Shown here one piece after another: positions 35,024 through 43,756 of a stretch of 64,000 bases of DNA; positions within the stretch are counted from its first letter, which is position 1, and the number at the start of each line of letters is the position of its first letter. Source of the DNA: Bacteroidota bacterium (GTDB lineage: Bacteria > Bacteroidota > Ignavibacteria > Ignavibacteriales > Ignavibacteriaceae); NCBI GenBank assembly GCA_022573715.1, contig JACZTL010000013.1:1-64000 (forward strand), given 5' to 3'. The notes beneath the pieces were generated by a model. The model did no database searches, was not told where the DNA came from, and saw only the letters and a list, made by a program, of their open reading frames with translations. Made by a program: the position numbers and the translations under genes.

Positions 35024-35959
35024 TTGTCATTTAAAATCGGATTTAAAAAGTTTATCGGTATTAAAACTGAAGAAGAAATAAACAGAGAAAAAACACCAAA
35101 AGAAAAATTTAAAGATTTTATTTCATCAATTTCATTTGCACTTATAGCTGCATTTTTTATTATTACATTTATAATACAAAACACACGCATTCCTACCGGG
35201 TCAATGGAAGATACAATTCTTGTAGGCGATTTTGTGCTTGTTAATAAATTTATTTACGGTACTTCATCACCGAGATATATACCATTTACCGACACACCTC
35301 TTCCCTATTTTACACTACCGGCATTAAAAGAACCCAAAGCAAATGATATTGTTGTGTTTGAATACCCCGGAGAAAAAGACAGGCTCTTTGCAAGGGAAAG
35401 AGGTGTTAACTATGTAAAAAGATGTGTTGGTACACCTGGGGATACAATTAAAATTATAAATAGAGTTGTTTTTATTAACGGGAAGGAATTCAGAAGACCA
35501 CCCCATATTAAATATTTAGACTATTACTCAAGACCTGTAAATGTTGTTGAGCCCAGAATTTTTCCTAAAGGTGCGCCTTGGAATGAAGATAATTACGGTC
35601 CCCTTGTTGTTCCAAAAAAGAATTCAACAACGGAATTAAGCCTGAGCAATATTGAACAGTGGCGGACTATAATAGATCGGGAATACGGAAAAAAAGTTGT
35701 TAAAGTAGAGAATAATATTATTACTATTGAAGGAAAACCAGTAAGCAGTTACTCATTCAAAAAAGATTATTATTTTATGATGGGTGACAACAGAGATGAT
35801 AGTCTTGACGGCAGGTTTTGGGGATTTGTAGCCCGTGATACAATTATAGGTGAAGCATTTATCACACTATTTTCTTGGAATAGAGATATTCCTTTCACAC
35901 AAATTTTTAAATTGATTGGCTCAATCCGTCCCGATAGAATCCTAAAATTATTACATTAA
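35024..35959 (+). CDS. lepB: Signal peptidase I
   Basis: LepB removes signal peptides on the outer face of the inner membrane. After a cytoplasmic start and one helix (about 33-51) comes TRIPTGSMEDT with the nucleophile Ser60, then the general base Lys132 in YVKRCVGTPGD, and MGDNRDDSLDGRFWG. Length 311 is longer than the minimal form because of an insert between the motifs. The TTG start at 35024 follows GGAGAAG. It continues the block led by the M23 peptidase and gatB. Confidence 0.95.
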   Translation: MSFKIGFKKFIGIKTEEEINREKTPKEKFKDFISSISFALIAAFFIITFIIQNTRIPTGSMEDTILVGDFVLVNKFIYGTSSPRYIPFTDTPLPYFTLPALKEPKANDIVVFEYPGEKDRLFARERGVNYVKRCVGTPGDTIKIINRVVFINGKEFRRPPHIKYLDYYSRPVNVVEPRIFPKGAPWNEDNYGPLVVPKKNSTTELSLSNIEQWRTIIDREYGKKVVKVENNIITIEGKPVSSYSFKKDYYFMMGDNRDDSLDGRFWGFVARDTIIGEAFITLFSWNRDIPFTQIFKLIGSIRPDRILKLLH

Positions 35960-36020
35960 ACCTGTAATAATTAAATCTTTTTAAAAAGAAATTCCAACAT
36001 AAAATTTTAAAGGTCTAAAA

Positions 36021-37241
36021 TTGAAAAAAATAATTTTCATATTATTTGCTTTAATATTATTACCCATCAGTATTTATTCACAATCACAACCATATGTCAT
36101 CCTTATTTCTTTTGATGGTTTCAGATGGGATTATGCAAACAGGGGAATTAGTCCAAACATTGACATAATGAAGAAAGACGGCGTCTCAGCTTTATCACTA
36201 AGACCATGTTTTCCGACCAAAACTTTTCCTAATCATTATGCCATTGTAACCGGTATGTATCCCGAAAATAACGGGCTAATTGCAAATTCAATGCACGACC
36301 CATATACGAATGAATATTACAAATTGAGCGACTCAATTCAGGTGAGAAACGGAAAATGGTATTTGGGTGAAGCGTTTTGGGAAACCGCACAAAGAAACGG
36401 AATTATTTCTGCAAGTTATTTTTGGCCAGGCTCGGAAATATCTCCCAAATATAGAAGACCTAAATATTTTAAAAGATATGTGCACACCAGGGCTTATAAA
36501 GCAAGAGTGGATGGTATTATTAATTGGTTAAAACTCCCCTATGCAGAAAGACCTCATTTCCTAACTCTCTATTTTTCAGCAACAGATGATATAGGACATA
36601 AATTCAATCCAGATTCAAAAGAGGTAAATGGAGCTATTATTAAAGAAGATAGTATGTTAGGTCTGCTTTTTAAAAAACTGAAAAAAATAAATCTCTATGA
36701 CAGTACTAATGTAATTTTAGTTTCAGATCATGGAATGACCGAAATAAACAAAGATCGCACAGTGAATATTCAAAGTATTCTTAAGGATTTTGATGTTGAA
36801 TATCAACAGGGCGGACCATTTATGTTAATACAACCAAAACCTGATGAGGTTAATGAAGTATATCAATTACTATTAAAGAATCAAAATCATTTTAATGTTT
36901 ATACAAAAGCTAATATACCAGCACGCTTCCATTACTCAAATAATCCTTTTATACCTGATATAATTATATCAGCTGATTTGGGCTGGAGTTTAACTACTGA
37001 TAAATCAGCTAAATATATGGCAAAAATGAAAACTGGTGGAAATCACGGCTGGGATAATAATACACTCGATATGCAGGGTATTTTCTTTGCGATGGGACCA
37101 GACTTTAAAGTGGGATATAAAACAGCAACTATTAATAACATTGACATTTATCCTTTATTATGTAAAATTTTTAATATTTCTCCTCGTTCCAATATAGACG
37201 GCAAATTAGAAGACATAGAATTCATTTTGAAGAACCGTTAG
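36021..37241 (+). CDS. Exported nucleotide pyrophosphatase/phosphodiesterase-type enzyme
   Basis: 406 residues with a cleavable signal peptide (IIFILFALILLPISIYSQ). The NPP core has LISFDGFRWDY (metal Asp), the nucleophile Thr in RPCFPTKTFPNHYAIVTGMYPE, YFSATDDIGHKFNPDS and VILVSDHGMTEI, and GNHGWDNNTLDMQGIFFAMGP supplies the last His. Members hydrolyse phosphodiester or pyrophosphate bonds of nucleotides or lipids in the periplasm. The substrate is unknown. It starts with TTG at 36021 after AAAGG and is followed by an M16 peptidase pair. Confidence 0.9.
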   Translation: MKKIIFILFALILLPISIYSQSQPYVILISFDGFRWDYANRGISPNIDIMKKDGVSALSLRPCFPTKTFPNHYAIVTGMYPENNGLIANSMHDPYTNEYYKLSDSIQVRNGKWYLGEAFWETAQRNGIISASYFWPGSEISPKYRRPKYFKRYVHTRAYKARVDGIINWLKLPYAERPHFLTLYFSATDDIGHKFNPDSKEVNGAIIKEDSMLGLLFKKLKKINLYDSTNVILVSDHGMTEINKDRTVNIQSILKDFDVEYQQGGPFMLIQPKPDEVNEVYQLLLKNQNHFNVYTKANIPARFHYSNNPFIPDIIISADLGWSLTTDKSAKYMAKMKTGGNHGWDNNTLDMQGIFFAMGPDFKVGYKTATINNIDIYPLLCKIFNISPRSNIDGKLEDIEFILKNR

Positions 37242-37249
37242 AAATAAAT

Positions 37250-38512
37250 ATGGATTTACTAAATATTACTTACGAAAAATATTCACTTAAAAACGGGCTG
37301 AAAGTAATTCTTCATCAAAAAAAAGATTTACCTTTAGTTGCAGTTAATATATGGTATAAAGTAGGATCGTCTAACGAAGTTAAGGGTAAGACAGGTATAG
37401 CGCATCTTTTTGAGCATATGATGTTTCAGGGTTCTCAAAATGTTCCGAAAGAAAAACATTTTAAATACATTCAAGAAGCTGGGGGAACAGTTAATGCTTC
37501 AACAAGTTTTGACAGTACAAACTATTATGAAAAACTCCCTTCTAATCATTTAGAGCTTGCTTTGTGGTTAGAGTCAGATAGAATGGGGTTTTTTATTCCT
37601 GCACTTGACCAGGTAAAATTAGACAATCAAAAAGAAGTTGTAAGTAACGAAAGACTTCAACGTTACGATAACCAGCCCTACGGTTTGGCTTGGGAAACTA
37701 TAATCACAAATTTTTTTCCTAATAATCATCCATACAGCTGGCCAACTATAGGTTTTATGGATGATATTAAATCATACACATTGGATGACGTTTTTCACTT
37801 CTTCAAATCTTACTATTCCCCGTCAAATGCTACGTTGGTTATAGTTGGTGATTTTGAAATTGACAAAGCTAAAGATTTAATTGAAAAATATTTCTCGGAA
37901 ATAAAAAGTTCAAATATAAACCATCTCCCTTCTTCAAAAAGTTTTAAGTTAAATGAAAATATTTTTATACAGAAAAAGGAAAAAGTTCAGCTTGATAGGA
38001 TTTATTTTGTTTGGGCTACCGGCAAAGTTTACAGCGATGTTGATGCTTCTATTGATATACTGTCCGATATTTTAGCAGGTTCAAAAACTGCAAGATTAAA
38101 CGAAAAATTGGTCCACAAATTAGAAATTGCTCAAGATGTCAGCGCTTTTCAAATATCGGGTAAATACGGAGGTGCTTTATTAATAAGTGCTACAGCTAAG
38201 CCGGGGATTAAACCGGAAAAATTAAAATCAGAAATTTTTAAAGAAATTGAAAATTTAATCTCCAATGGAATAAATGAAAAAGAATTGCTGAAATCAAAGA
38301 ACGGAATAAAATCTCAATTTATTTATTCACTTCAAAACATAGATATGCTGGCAGATCAACTTAACCATTATAATTTTTATTTAAACGAACCTAATTCATT
38401 TTCATTTGACCTTAATAGGTATTCTTCAGCAACCACAAAATCTATATCTAAAATTGCGGATGAATATTTAAGTGAAAAATATTTAGAACTTAGAATTTCA
38501 CCGAAAGAATAA
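37250..38512 (+). CDS. M16 zinc peptidase, catalytic subunit
   Basis: 420 residues of a processing-peptidase-type M16 protease. The inverted zinc motif HLFEHMMFQGS (HxxEH) is near residues 48-58, with the downstream Glu in the NQKEVVSNERLQ helix. The C-terminal half is the second M16 repeat. No signal peptide is evident. It lies directly before a second M16 gene (the next ATG is at the following base), the usual active/inactive pair that forms a clam-shell heterodimer. Confidence 0.92.
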   Translation: MDLLNITYEKYSLKNGLKVILHQKKDLPLVAVNIWYKVGSSNEVKGKTGIAHLFEHMMFQGSQNVPKEKHFKYIQEAGGTVNASTSFDSTNYYEKLPSNHLELALWLESDRMGFFIPALDQVKLDNQKEVVSNERLQRYDNQPYGLAWETIITNFFPNNHPYSWPTIGFMDDIKSYTLDDVFHFFKSYYSPSNATLVIVGDFEIDKAKDLIEKYFSEIKSSNINHLPSSKSFKLNENIFIQKKEKVQLDRIYFVWATGKVYSDVDASIDILSDILAGSKTARLNEKLVHKLEIAQDVSAFQISGKYGGALLISATAKPGIKPEKLKSEIFKEIENLISNGINEKELLKSKNGIKSQFIYSLQNIDMLADQLNHYNFYLNEPNSFSFDLNRYSSATTKSISKIADEYLSEKYLELRISPKE

Positions 38513-39880
38513 TTGATGATCGTAAATAGAAAAGAAATCCCGAAACCCGGTAATGAGCCTAAATTTTCTCTTCCAAAAATAGAAGAGTTTAAAACATCAA
38601 ATTCTTTTAATATAATCTTTGTACATAAAGATAATTTACCCATCATCAAATTTCTATATATAAGTGAAATCGGAAGCAGAATTGATCCTGAAAATAAAAA
38701 AGGTTTGGGGAATTTATTCGGAATGGTTCTGGATGAAGGTGCCGGCGGCTTAAATGCTATCGAATTGAAAGAAGAGTTCCAACTTTTGGGTACAAATTTT
38801 TCGATCAATACAAATAAAGATTCAACATCTTTATCATTATTAAGTTTGAAAGAAAACTTTGAAAGATCTTTAGAATTAGTAAACTTAATTTTAAATGAAC
38901 CTGAATTTGCAGAACAATCATTTAAAAGGGAAAAAGGAAAGATTTTAACAAGCTTACAGCAAGTGCAGGACTTTGCTGATATCACTGCGGATTTGGCTTT
39001 TGATTCTCTCATCTTTAATAGAAATGAACCATACGCATATCCAACAGAAGGTTACCCCGAACATATAAATAATTTATCGGTTAAAAATTTGTTGGATTTA
39101 TACAAAGATGTTTTCAAAAAATCTGAATCTCGCTTAATTGTGGTAGGAGATATTGCAAAAGATAAGTTAGGGCAAATTGTTGATGACAAATTAGTGCCAT
39201 TAAAAAATCATATTGATATAATTGGCGAAGAAGGAAGTGTAAAAAAGGATAAAACAAAAATTTATTTTGTAGATAAAAAAGATTCTGTTCAAAGTGAAAT
39301 TAGAATTGGACATCTTACTCTAAAACGAAGTGAAAATGATTTTTATTCAAAAGTGATTTTAAATACAATTCTTGGCGGTCAGTTTACAAGTAGATTAAAT
39401 TTAAACTTGAGAGAAGATAAAGGTTACACTTACGGAGTTCACTCAAGTTTCAGTTATCACAAATATGCAGGTTCTTTTTACGTTACAACGTCTGTAGCAA
39501 CAGAATACACAGGAGCTGCGATAAGTGAAATAATAAACGAATTGAAAAATATTCACCAGGGTGTTACAAAAGATGAATTAATTTTTGCAAAATCTTCCAT
39601 AACAAAAAGTTTCCCCTCAAACTTTGAAACCTACGGTCAAATTGCTTCCAATTTATTGAGCAAAATAAAACACTCATTACCGGGTAATTATTTTGATAAA
39701 TATTTAAATAAAATATCCGATGTAACTATTGACGAACTTGTAGGTTTGGCTTTAAAAAATATACGCCCTGAAAATGCTGTTATTATGGTAGTTGGTGATA
39801 AAGAAAAAATATTACCTCAATTAAAAAATTTAAAATTCGGTGAAGTTACTGAAGTTGGAATCTTCGGCCAAGAATTATAG
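38513..39880 (+). CDS. M16 family partner lacking the zinc motif
   Basis: The M16 fold is recognisable: LPIIKFLYISEIGSRIDPENKKGLGNLF, then NTILGGQFTSRLNLNLREDKGYTYGVHSSF with the R/Y pair that binds substrate backbone. But the HxxEH motif is replaced by LFGMVLDEGAG, so it cannot hold zinc. At 455 residues it should be the substrate-binding half of a heterodimer with the preceding protein, as in mitochondrial processing peptidase. Confidence 0.9.
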   Translation: MMIVNRKEIPKPGNEPKFSLPKIEEFKTSNSFNIIFVHKDNLPIIKFLYISEIGSRIDPENKKGLGNLFGMVLDEGAGGLNAIELKEEFQLLGTNFSINTNKDSTSLSLLSLKENFERSLELVNLILNEPEFAEQSFKREKGKILTSLQQVQDFADITADLAFDSLIFNRNEPYAYPTEGYPEHINNLSVKNLLDLYKDVFKKSESRLIVVGDIAKDKLGQIVDDKLVPLKNHIDIIGEEGSVKKDKTKIYFVDKKDSVQSEIRIGHLTLKRSENDFYSKVILNTILGGQFTSRLNLNLREDKGYTYGVHSSFSYHKYAGSFYVTTSVATEYTGAAISEIINELKNIHQGVTKDELIFAKSSITKSFPSNFETYGQIASNLLSKIKHSLPGNYFDKYLNKISDVTIDELVGLALKNIRPENAVIMVVGDKEKILPQLKNLKFGEVTEVGIFGQEL

Positions 39881-40307
39881 AATAGAAATTGTAAAGCGAT
39901 TTGCCTACCTCGACGGTAGACGGACTGAATCGCTTATATACTTTGTTATTGAGCGAATCGGTCTGTCTTCAGCGTATAAATACCAACTCCGACGGATTAA
40001 CGTTTCGCTCTACAAGTAAAGTTTATCAATTGGGTCCTAAATGAATCTGATTGTTTTAACCCCGCCGGGGCTGTGTGAAAAATAACAGAAAACTGGGTCC
40101 CCAAATAATTAATTATTCCCGTAGGGAATATATGTTTGTAAATAAATCCTTCGCTACTAAATATCAATCCCATAGGGATTGAACCAGTTCTCTAAAAATA
40201 TATTCAGAAAACATTCAACTCCTACGGAGTTGTTTTTATATTACCCTTTTTAGTTACAAACGTTCAATCCCTCTGGGATTGTGGGAAAAATTGCTTCACA
40301 AGAAATA
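39881..40307. other. Intergenic interval with hairpin repeats
   Basis: No gene is visible. It holds CTACC-TCGAC-GGTAG-type and TGAGCGAATC fragments near 39905-40010, the ~76-base block that matches 22481-22556 (40112-40187), CAACTCC/GGAGTTG (40216-40232) and CAATCCC/GGGATTG (40265-40281). It separates convergent genes. Confidence 0.65.
40112..40187. repeat. Dispersed ~76-base block, copy 2
   Basis: The block ATTATTCCCGTAGGGAATA..GTTTGTAA..AATCCCATAGGGATTGAACC shares order and spacing with 22481-22556. Here the left hairpin (ATTCCC/GGGAAT) is intact. Confidence 0.6.
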
Positions 40308-41303
40308 TTAATAAGTAACAAACTTATAACCTAATTTACCGTACTTTTTCAAATCTGAAATTATTTTTAAATAATTATCAACTGACAGTATTGTATTTAA
40401 TGTATCATTAGCGCTTGTGCTAGTGACATAAGATTTAAATAATTTTTTCATCTCACCCTTGTATTCTTGTGTAAAATTAATAAGATTTTTTTGATACAAG
40501 ATTTTTACTTTCAATTTCTTAAAAGCTGCTACGATTTTATAATTCGGGCTAAAACTTTCAACCATAAGCAGAAATTTTGTACGTGGGAAAGATTTAATAA
40601 TTGCACTTACTCCCTGGTTAATTCTACTTTGATTGAAACTGTTTTTAATTTCAAACTTTAACTCATCAATATTATTATCAATAATTAAGGCGTAAGATTT
40701 TTCGTTTTCCAATACTATTCTTGCTAAATATATATTTTTAGTCGAAGGTGAGAACAAAAATGTGATATTTTTAGAAGAATTTAGCAAATCATTTCTTTTT
40801 TCAAAATCCAAATCGTCAGGCATAATAACTAATAAATTTAGGTAACCGGCAACATGAGAAATATCATTGCTATAATTAAATTCTGAAGTTAAAATCAAAT
40901 TGTTTCCGTTTGAAATTTTCAGTAAAGAAGTGCCGCCAACTTTTAATTCTTTTGAAGATATTATTAATTTAGTCTCTGAGAAATTCTTGTATATCTCATT
41001 TAGCAATAAAATATTGGGTAAATCATTAGGGACATCTACTTTATAAATAAATTCTGTGGAATTATTTCTTGTTTTTTGCTTTGATAATTTATGGATCCAA
41101 CTATGTTTTATATTATAGCTTTTAAGTGAAGCTAAAAACAAAGAATCGATCTTAGTGTTGTTTATTTTTTTATTAAATACTACTACCGGATCAGAATCAA
41201 TTTCTGTAATAAATCTACCCACCAACAAATTTGCAATTAATAAAACAACTGCCACTGCAAACAGGCTTTGAATGATTTTATATTTATTAAAGTTTTTATT
41301 CAT
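40308..41303 (-). CDS. Membrane-anchored protein, possibly deacetylase-like
   Basis: 331 residues with one N-terminal helix (LFAVAVVLLIANLLVG) and the rest probably extracytoplasmic. A segment near residues 155-185 (YLNLLVIMPDDLDFEKRNDLL...ITFLFSPST) recalls divergent polysaccharide deacetylases (YibQ type), which begin with a D-D pair and a VTF strand. The expected catalytic His residues are not evident, so any activity is doubtful. It lies downstream of the enoyl-CoA hydratase gene on the same strand. I treat it as a protein of unknown function. Confidence 0.6.
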   Translation of the reverse strand: MNKNFNKYKIIQSLFAVAVVLLIANLLVGRFITEIDSDPVVVFNKKINNTKIDSLFLASLKSYNIKHSWIHKLSKQKTRNNSTEFIYKVDVPNDLPNILLLNEIYKNFSETKLIISSKELKVGGTSLLKISNGNNLILTSEFNYSNDISHVAGYLNLLVIMPDDLDFEKRNDLLNSSKNITFLFSPSTKNIYLARIVLENEKSYALIIDNNIDELKFEIKNSFNQSRINQGVSAIIKSFPRTKFLLMVESFSPNYKIVAAFKKLKVKILYQKNLINFTQEYKGEMKKLFKSYVTSTSANDTLNTILSVDNYLKIISDLKKYGKLGYKFVTY

Positions 41304-41322
41304 TTTAATTCAAGAATAATAA

Positions 41323-42105
41323 TTATTTATTCTTGAATTGTGGTTTACGTTTTTCTAAGAATGCTGATGTTCCTTCTTTAAAATCATCTGTCCCGCAGCA
41401 TAATGCAAAAACGCTTGTTTCATAGTTCTGTCCTTCAGCAGCAGATACTTCATCTACTATATTAATTGCCTTCATTGCCATTCTAACTGCAAACTGTCCT
41501 TTTGAACAAATTTTCTTTGCCATTTCTTTTGCTTTATTAATTAGTTCTGCTTGCGGATAAACTTTATTTACTAATCCAATACGTAAAGCTTCTTCGGCAT
41601 TTATAATATCGCCAGTTAAAATATATTCTACAGCTCTACCAGAGTTGATAAGTCTTGTCAACCTTTGTGTACCGCCGAAACCCGGTATAATACCCAAATT
41701 TACCTCAGGCTGTCCGAATACAGCATTATCAGAAGCAAGGCGAATATTACACGCAAGTGCAATTTCACATCCACCGCCCAATGCATAACCGTTTACTGCT
41801 GCAATTACAGGTTTTTCCATTTTTTCAATCTTGGTAAAAACTTTCTGTCCTTTTTCAGAAAACATTTTTGCCTTTTGTTCGTCAAGATTATTAAGCTCAG
41901 AAATATCGGCCCCGGCAACAAAAGCTTTTTCTCCGCTTCCGGTTAATATTATTACATATACATCTTCGTTTTCATTTAATTGAGAAAAAACTTTATCTAA
42001 TTCTTCAATTGTCTCATTATTCAGCGCATTTAATTTTTCCGGACGATTTACCGTAATCACAGCAATATTGTCATCAACTTCAACTAATAAATTTTGGAAT
42101 TCCAT
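41323..42105 (-). CDS. Enoyl-CoA hydratase (crotonase family)
   Basis: The 260-residue crotonase fold starts with VITVNRPEKLNALN and has the oxyanion-hole segment FVAGADISELN. The catalytic stretch AAVNGYALGGGCEIALACN follows, then FGQPEVNLGIIPGFGGTQRL, which supplies the second glutamate. Both catalytic Glu positions are present, so hydration of enoyl-CoA (beta-oxidation or butanoate metabolism) is likely. No other fatty-acid gene is beside it. Confidence 0.9.
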   Translation of the reverse strand: MEFQNLLVEVDDNIAVITVNRPEKLNALNNETIEELDKVFSQLNENEDVYVIILTGSGEKAFVAGADISELNNLDEQKAKMFSEKGQKVFTKIEKMEKPVIAAVNGYALGGGCEIALACNIRLASDNAVFGQPEVNLGIIPGFGGTQRLTRLINSGRAVEYILTGDIINAEEALRIGLVNKVYPQAELINKAKEMAKKICSKGQFAVRMAMKAINIVDEVSAAEGQNYETSVFALCCGTDDFKEGTSAFLEKRKPQFKNK

Positions 42106-42128
42106 TTTATCTCCCTATTAAACTTTTT

Positions 42129-42608
42129 TTAATTATTGTTTTCTGTTTCAGCTTTTTTTAACTCAGTCCCTACTCCGTATTTATAAACAAGTTTACTGCC
42201 GTGCTCGCCTACCTGGTATATAAAATATGAACCTACCAAAGCCAGCACAACAAATATATATTTAATATTATCAGAAAATTTTTTCTTCAATACTAAAAAA
42301 GTTCTAATAATAAGAATTGTTAGAAAATACCAAATAGTCAAATCGGCAAAATCTTCGTGCTCACCAATTGCTTTAAATGGTATAATTGCACCTGCTTCAT
42401 CCCATTTGCTTGCTAATTCCTCTGCTTGTTGACCGGTTAAAACAGCAAACAAAGCTGCAACTACTCCCAAAAATAATGTAATATGTGCAGCTCTTGAAAA
42501 GACTTCTTTTTTAGATAATGCTGATATTATCTCCAACACTACATAACAAAGAAGCAACACTATTGGAAAGTGAACAATTTTTGGATGTAAGCCGGCTAAA
42601 AATTCCAC
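42129..42608 (-). CDS. DUF2231 membrane protein
   Basis: The 159-residue protein has four membrane helices and the DUF2231 opening HPKIVHFPIVLLLCYVVLEI. A GQQAEELAS...HEDFADLTIWYF loop follows, with the conserved acidic/His residues (GEHEDFAD) before the third helix. The paired His residues suggest heme or metal binding in the membrane, but the family role is unknown. It is 23 bases upstream of the hydratase gene in the same direction. Confidence 0.85.
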   Translation of the reverse strand: MEFLAGLHPKIVHFPIVLLLCYVVLEIISALSKKEVFSRAAHITLFLGVVAALFAVLTGQQAEELASKWDEAGAIIPFKAIGEHEDFADLTIWYFLTILIIRTFLVLKKKFSDNIKYIFVVLALVGSYFIYQVGEHGSKLVYKYGVGTELKKAETENNN

Positions 42609-42716
42609 ATTAACCCTAAGTTATATTTTATTAATATTTTACAAACTGAAAGCATTAACAGCACAAAATAGCACCGCCGTTAATCAATACTGTTTTATTT
42701 TTAACTTCAAACATTT

Positions 42717-43442
42717 TTAATATTTCACTTTATAGAGAAATAAACCCTTTGCAGGGACTGCTTCTCCGGCAATACTTCTTTCTTCACTTTCAAATATTTT
42801 ATTTATCTGCTCATGATTCCTTTTGTTTTTATGAGCATTAATTAAAGTGCCGATAATAGTCCTTACCATTCCGTGTAAAAATCTATCGGCTTCAATATAA
42901 AAAGATATTTTATCTCTAAATTCTTTCCAATGAATATCATAAATATTGCAATATTTATTTTTTGTTTCTGTTTTTTTCACAGCAAACGAAGTAAAATTAT
43001 TTTTACCCAGAAACGATTTGCTTATTTTGTTTAAATAATCAATATCAAAATTTTCACTCAAAAAATATGAATATTTATTTATGAAAGGTGATTTAATTTT
43101 ACTGAACAAATAAATATAACTTCTTTTTTTTGCATCAAATCTTGAATTGAATTCTTCTCTAATTTCTTCAATTAATATAACAGAAATATCATCCGGAAGA
43201 ATAGAGTTTAACGAATGTTTAAATCTATAAAGATCTAATTCTTCCTGCAAAATAAAATTTGCAATCTGCCCCAAAGCATGCACACCTGTATCGGTTCTGC
43301 CAGAACCTATTAAGTTTACATTATGCTTTGTGATGGTTTTAATTGCATCCGTAATTTTTTGCTGTACCGTAACGGCATTATTTTGGATCTGCCAACCCGA
43401 ATAATTGGTACCGTCGTACTGAATTTTTAATTTATAATTCAA
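42717..43442 (-). CDS. truA: tRNA pseudouridine synthase A
   Basis: TruA makes pseudouridine at tRNA positions 38-40. The start KLKIQYDGTNYSGWQIQ and the catalytic GSGRTDTGVHALGQ (Asp52) are diagnostic. FLHGMVRTIIGTLI closes the domain. Length 241 is standard. The gene has its own upstream gap and no clear partner. Confidence 0.96.
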   Translation of the reverse strand: MNYKLKIQYDGTNYSGWQIQNNAVTVQQKITDAIKTITKHNVNLIGSGRTDTGVHALGQIANFILQEELDLYRFKHSLNSILPDDISVILIEEIREEFNSRFDAKKRSYIYLFSKIKSPFINKYSYFLSENFDIDYLNKISKSFLGKNNFTSFAVKKTETKNKYCNIYDIHWKEFRDKISFYIEADRFLHGMVRTIIGTLINAHKNKRNHEQINKIFESEERSIAGEAVPAKGLFLYKVKY

Positions 43443-43506
43443 AAGTTATTATTTCTCCAATCATAAAGTAAAAATAAGTATAGTATATAACATCAATATA
43501 AATAAA

Positions 43507-43704
43507 TTAGTAATTTTGTTTAATCGTCATCAGTCTAACAAATTCTTCCTTTTTAGCTTTTAAAATGTAAATAACCGTTTTCATTTTTTGATCTCTGAAA
43601 TCAAAATCTGTTTTTTGCCAACTAAGAAATGTAAAGTGAACTTTTTTCTTTTTTAGATATTCGGTCTTTCCCCATTTCTTTACAAGAAGCAATTGTTTTG
43701 CCAT
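43507..43704 (-). CDS. Small basic protein of unknown function
   Basis: 65 residues rich in Lys, with a KKKK stretch and a hydrophobic IYILKAKKEEFVRLM near the end. I do not recognise it and see no strong ribosome-binding site before the ATG. It fills the gap between truA and the PP2C phosphatase, all on the reverse strand. It may be a real short gene, but the coding evidence is weak. Confidence 0.4.
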   Translation of the reverse strand: MAKQLLLVKKWGKTEYLKKKKVHFTFLSWQKTDFDFRDQKMKTVIYILKAKKEEFVRLMTIKQNY

Positions 43705-43756
43705 CGGTAGGATTTATTGAATAAAGTATTTTTTACCCCTTAATTATTATTAATAA

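Noticed and set aside
42655-42714. Nineteen-codon reading frame (-) after truA, FEVKNKTVLINGGA-like start of a short-chain dehydrogenase
   Set aside because: Too short and without a clear ribosome-binding site; the similarity could be chance. Mentioned only because other gene remnants occur in the window.
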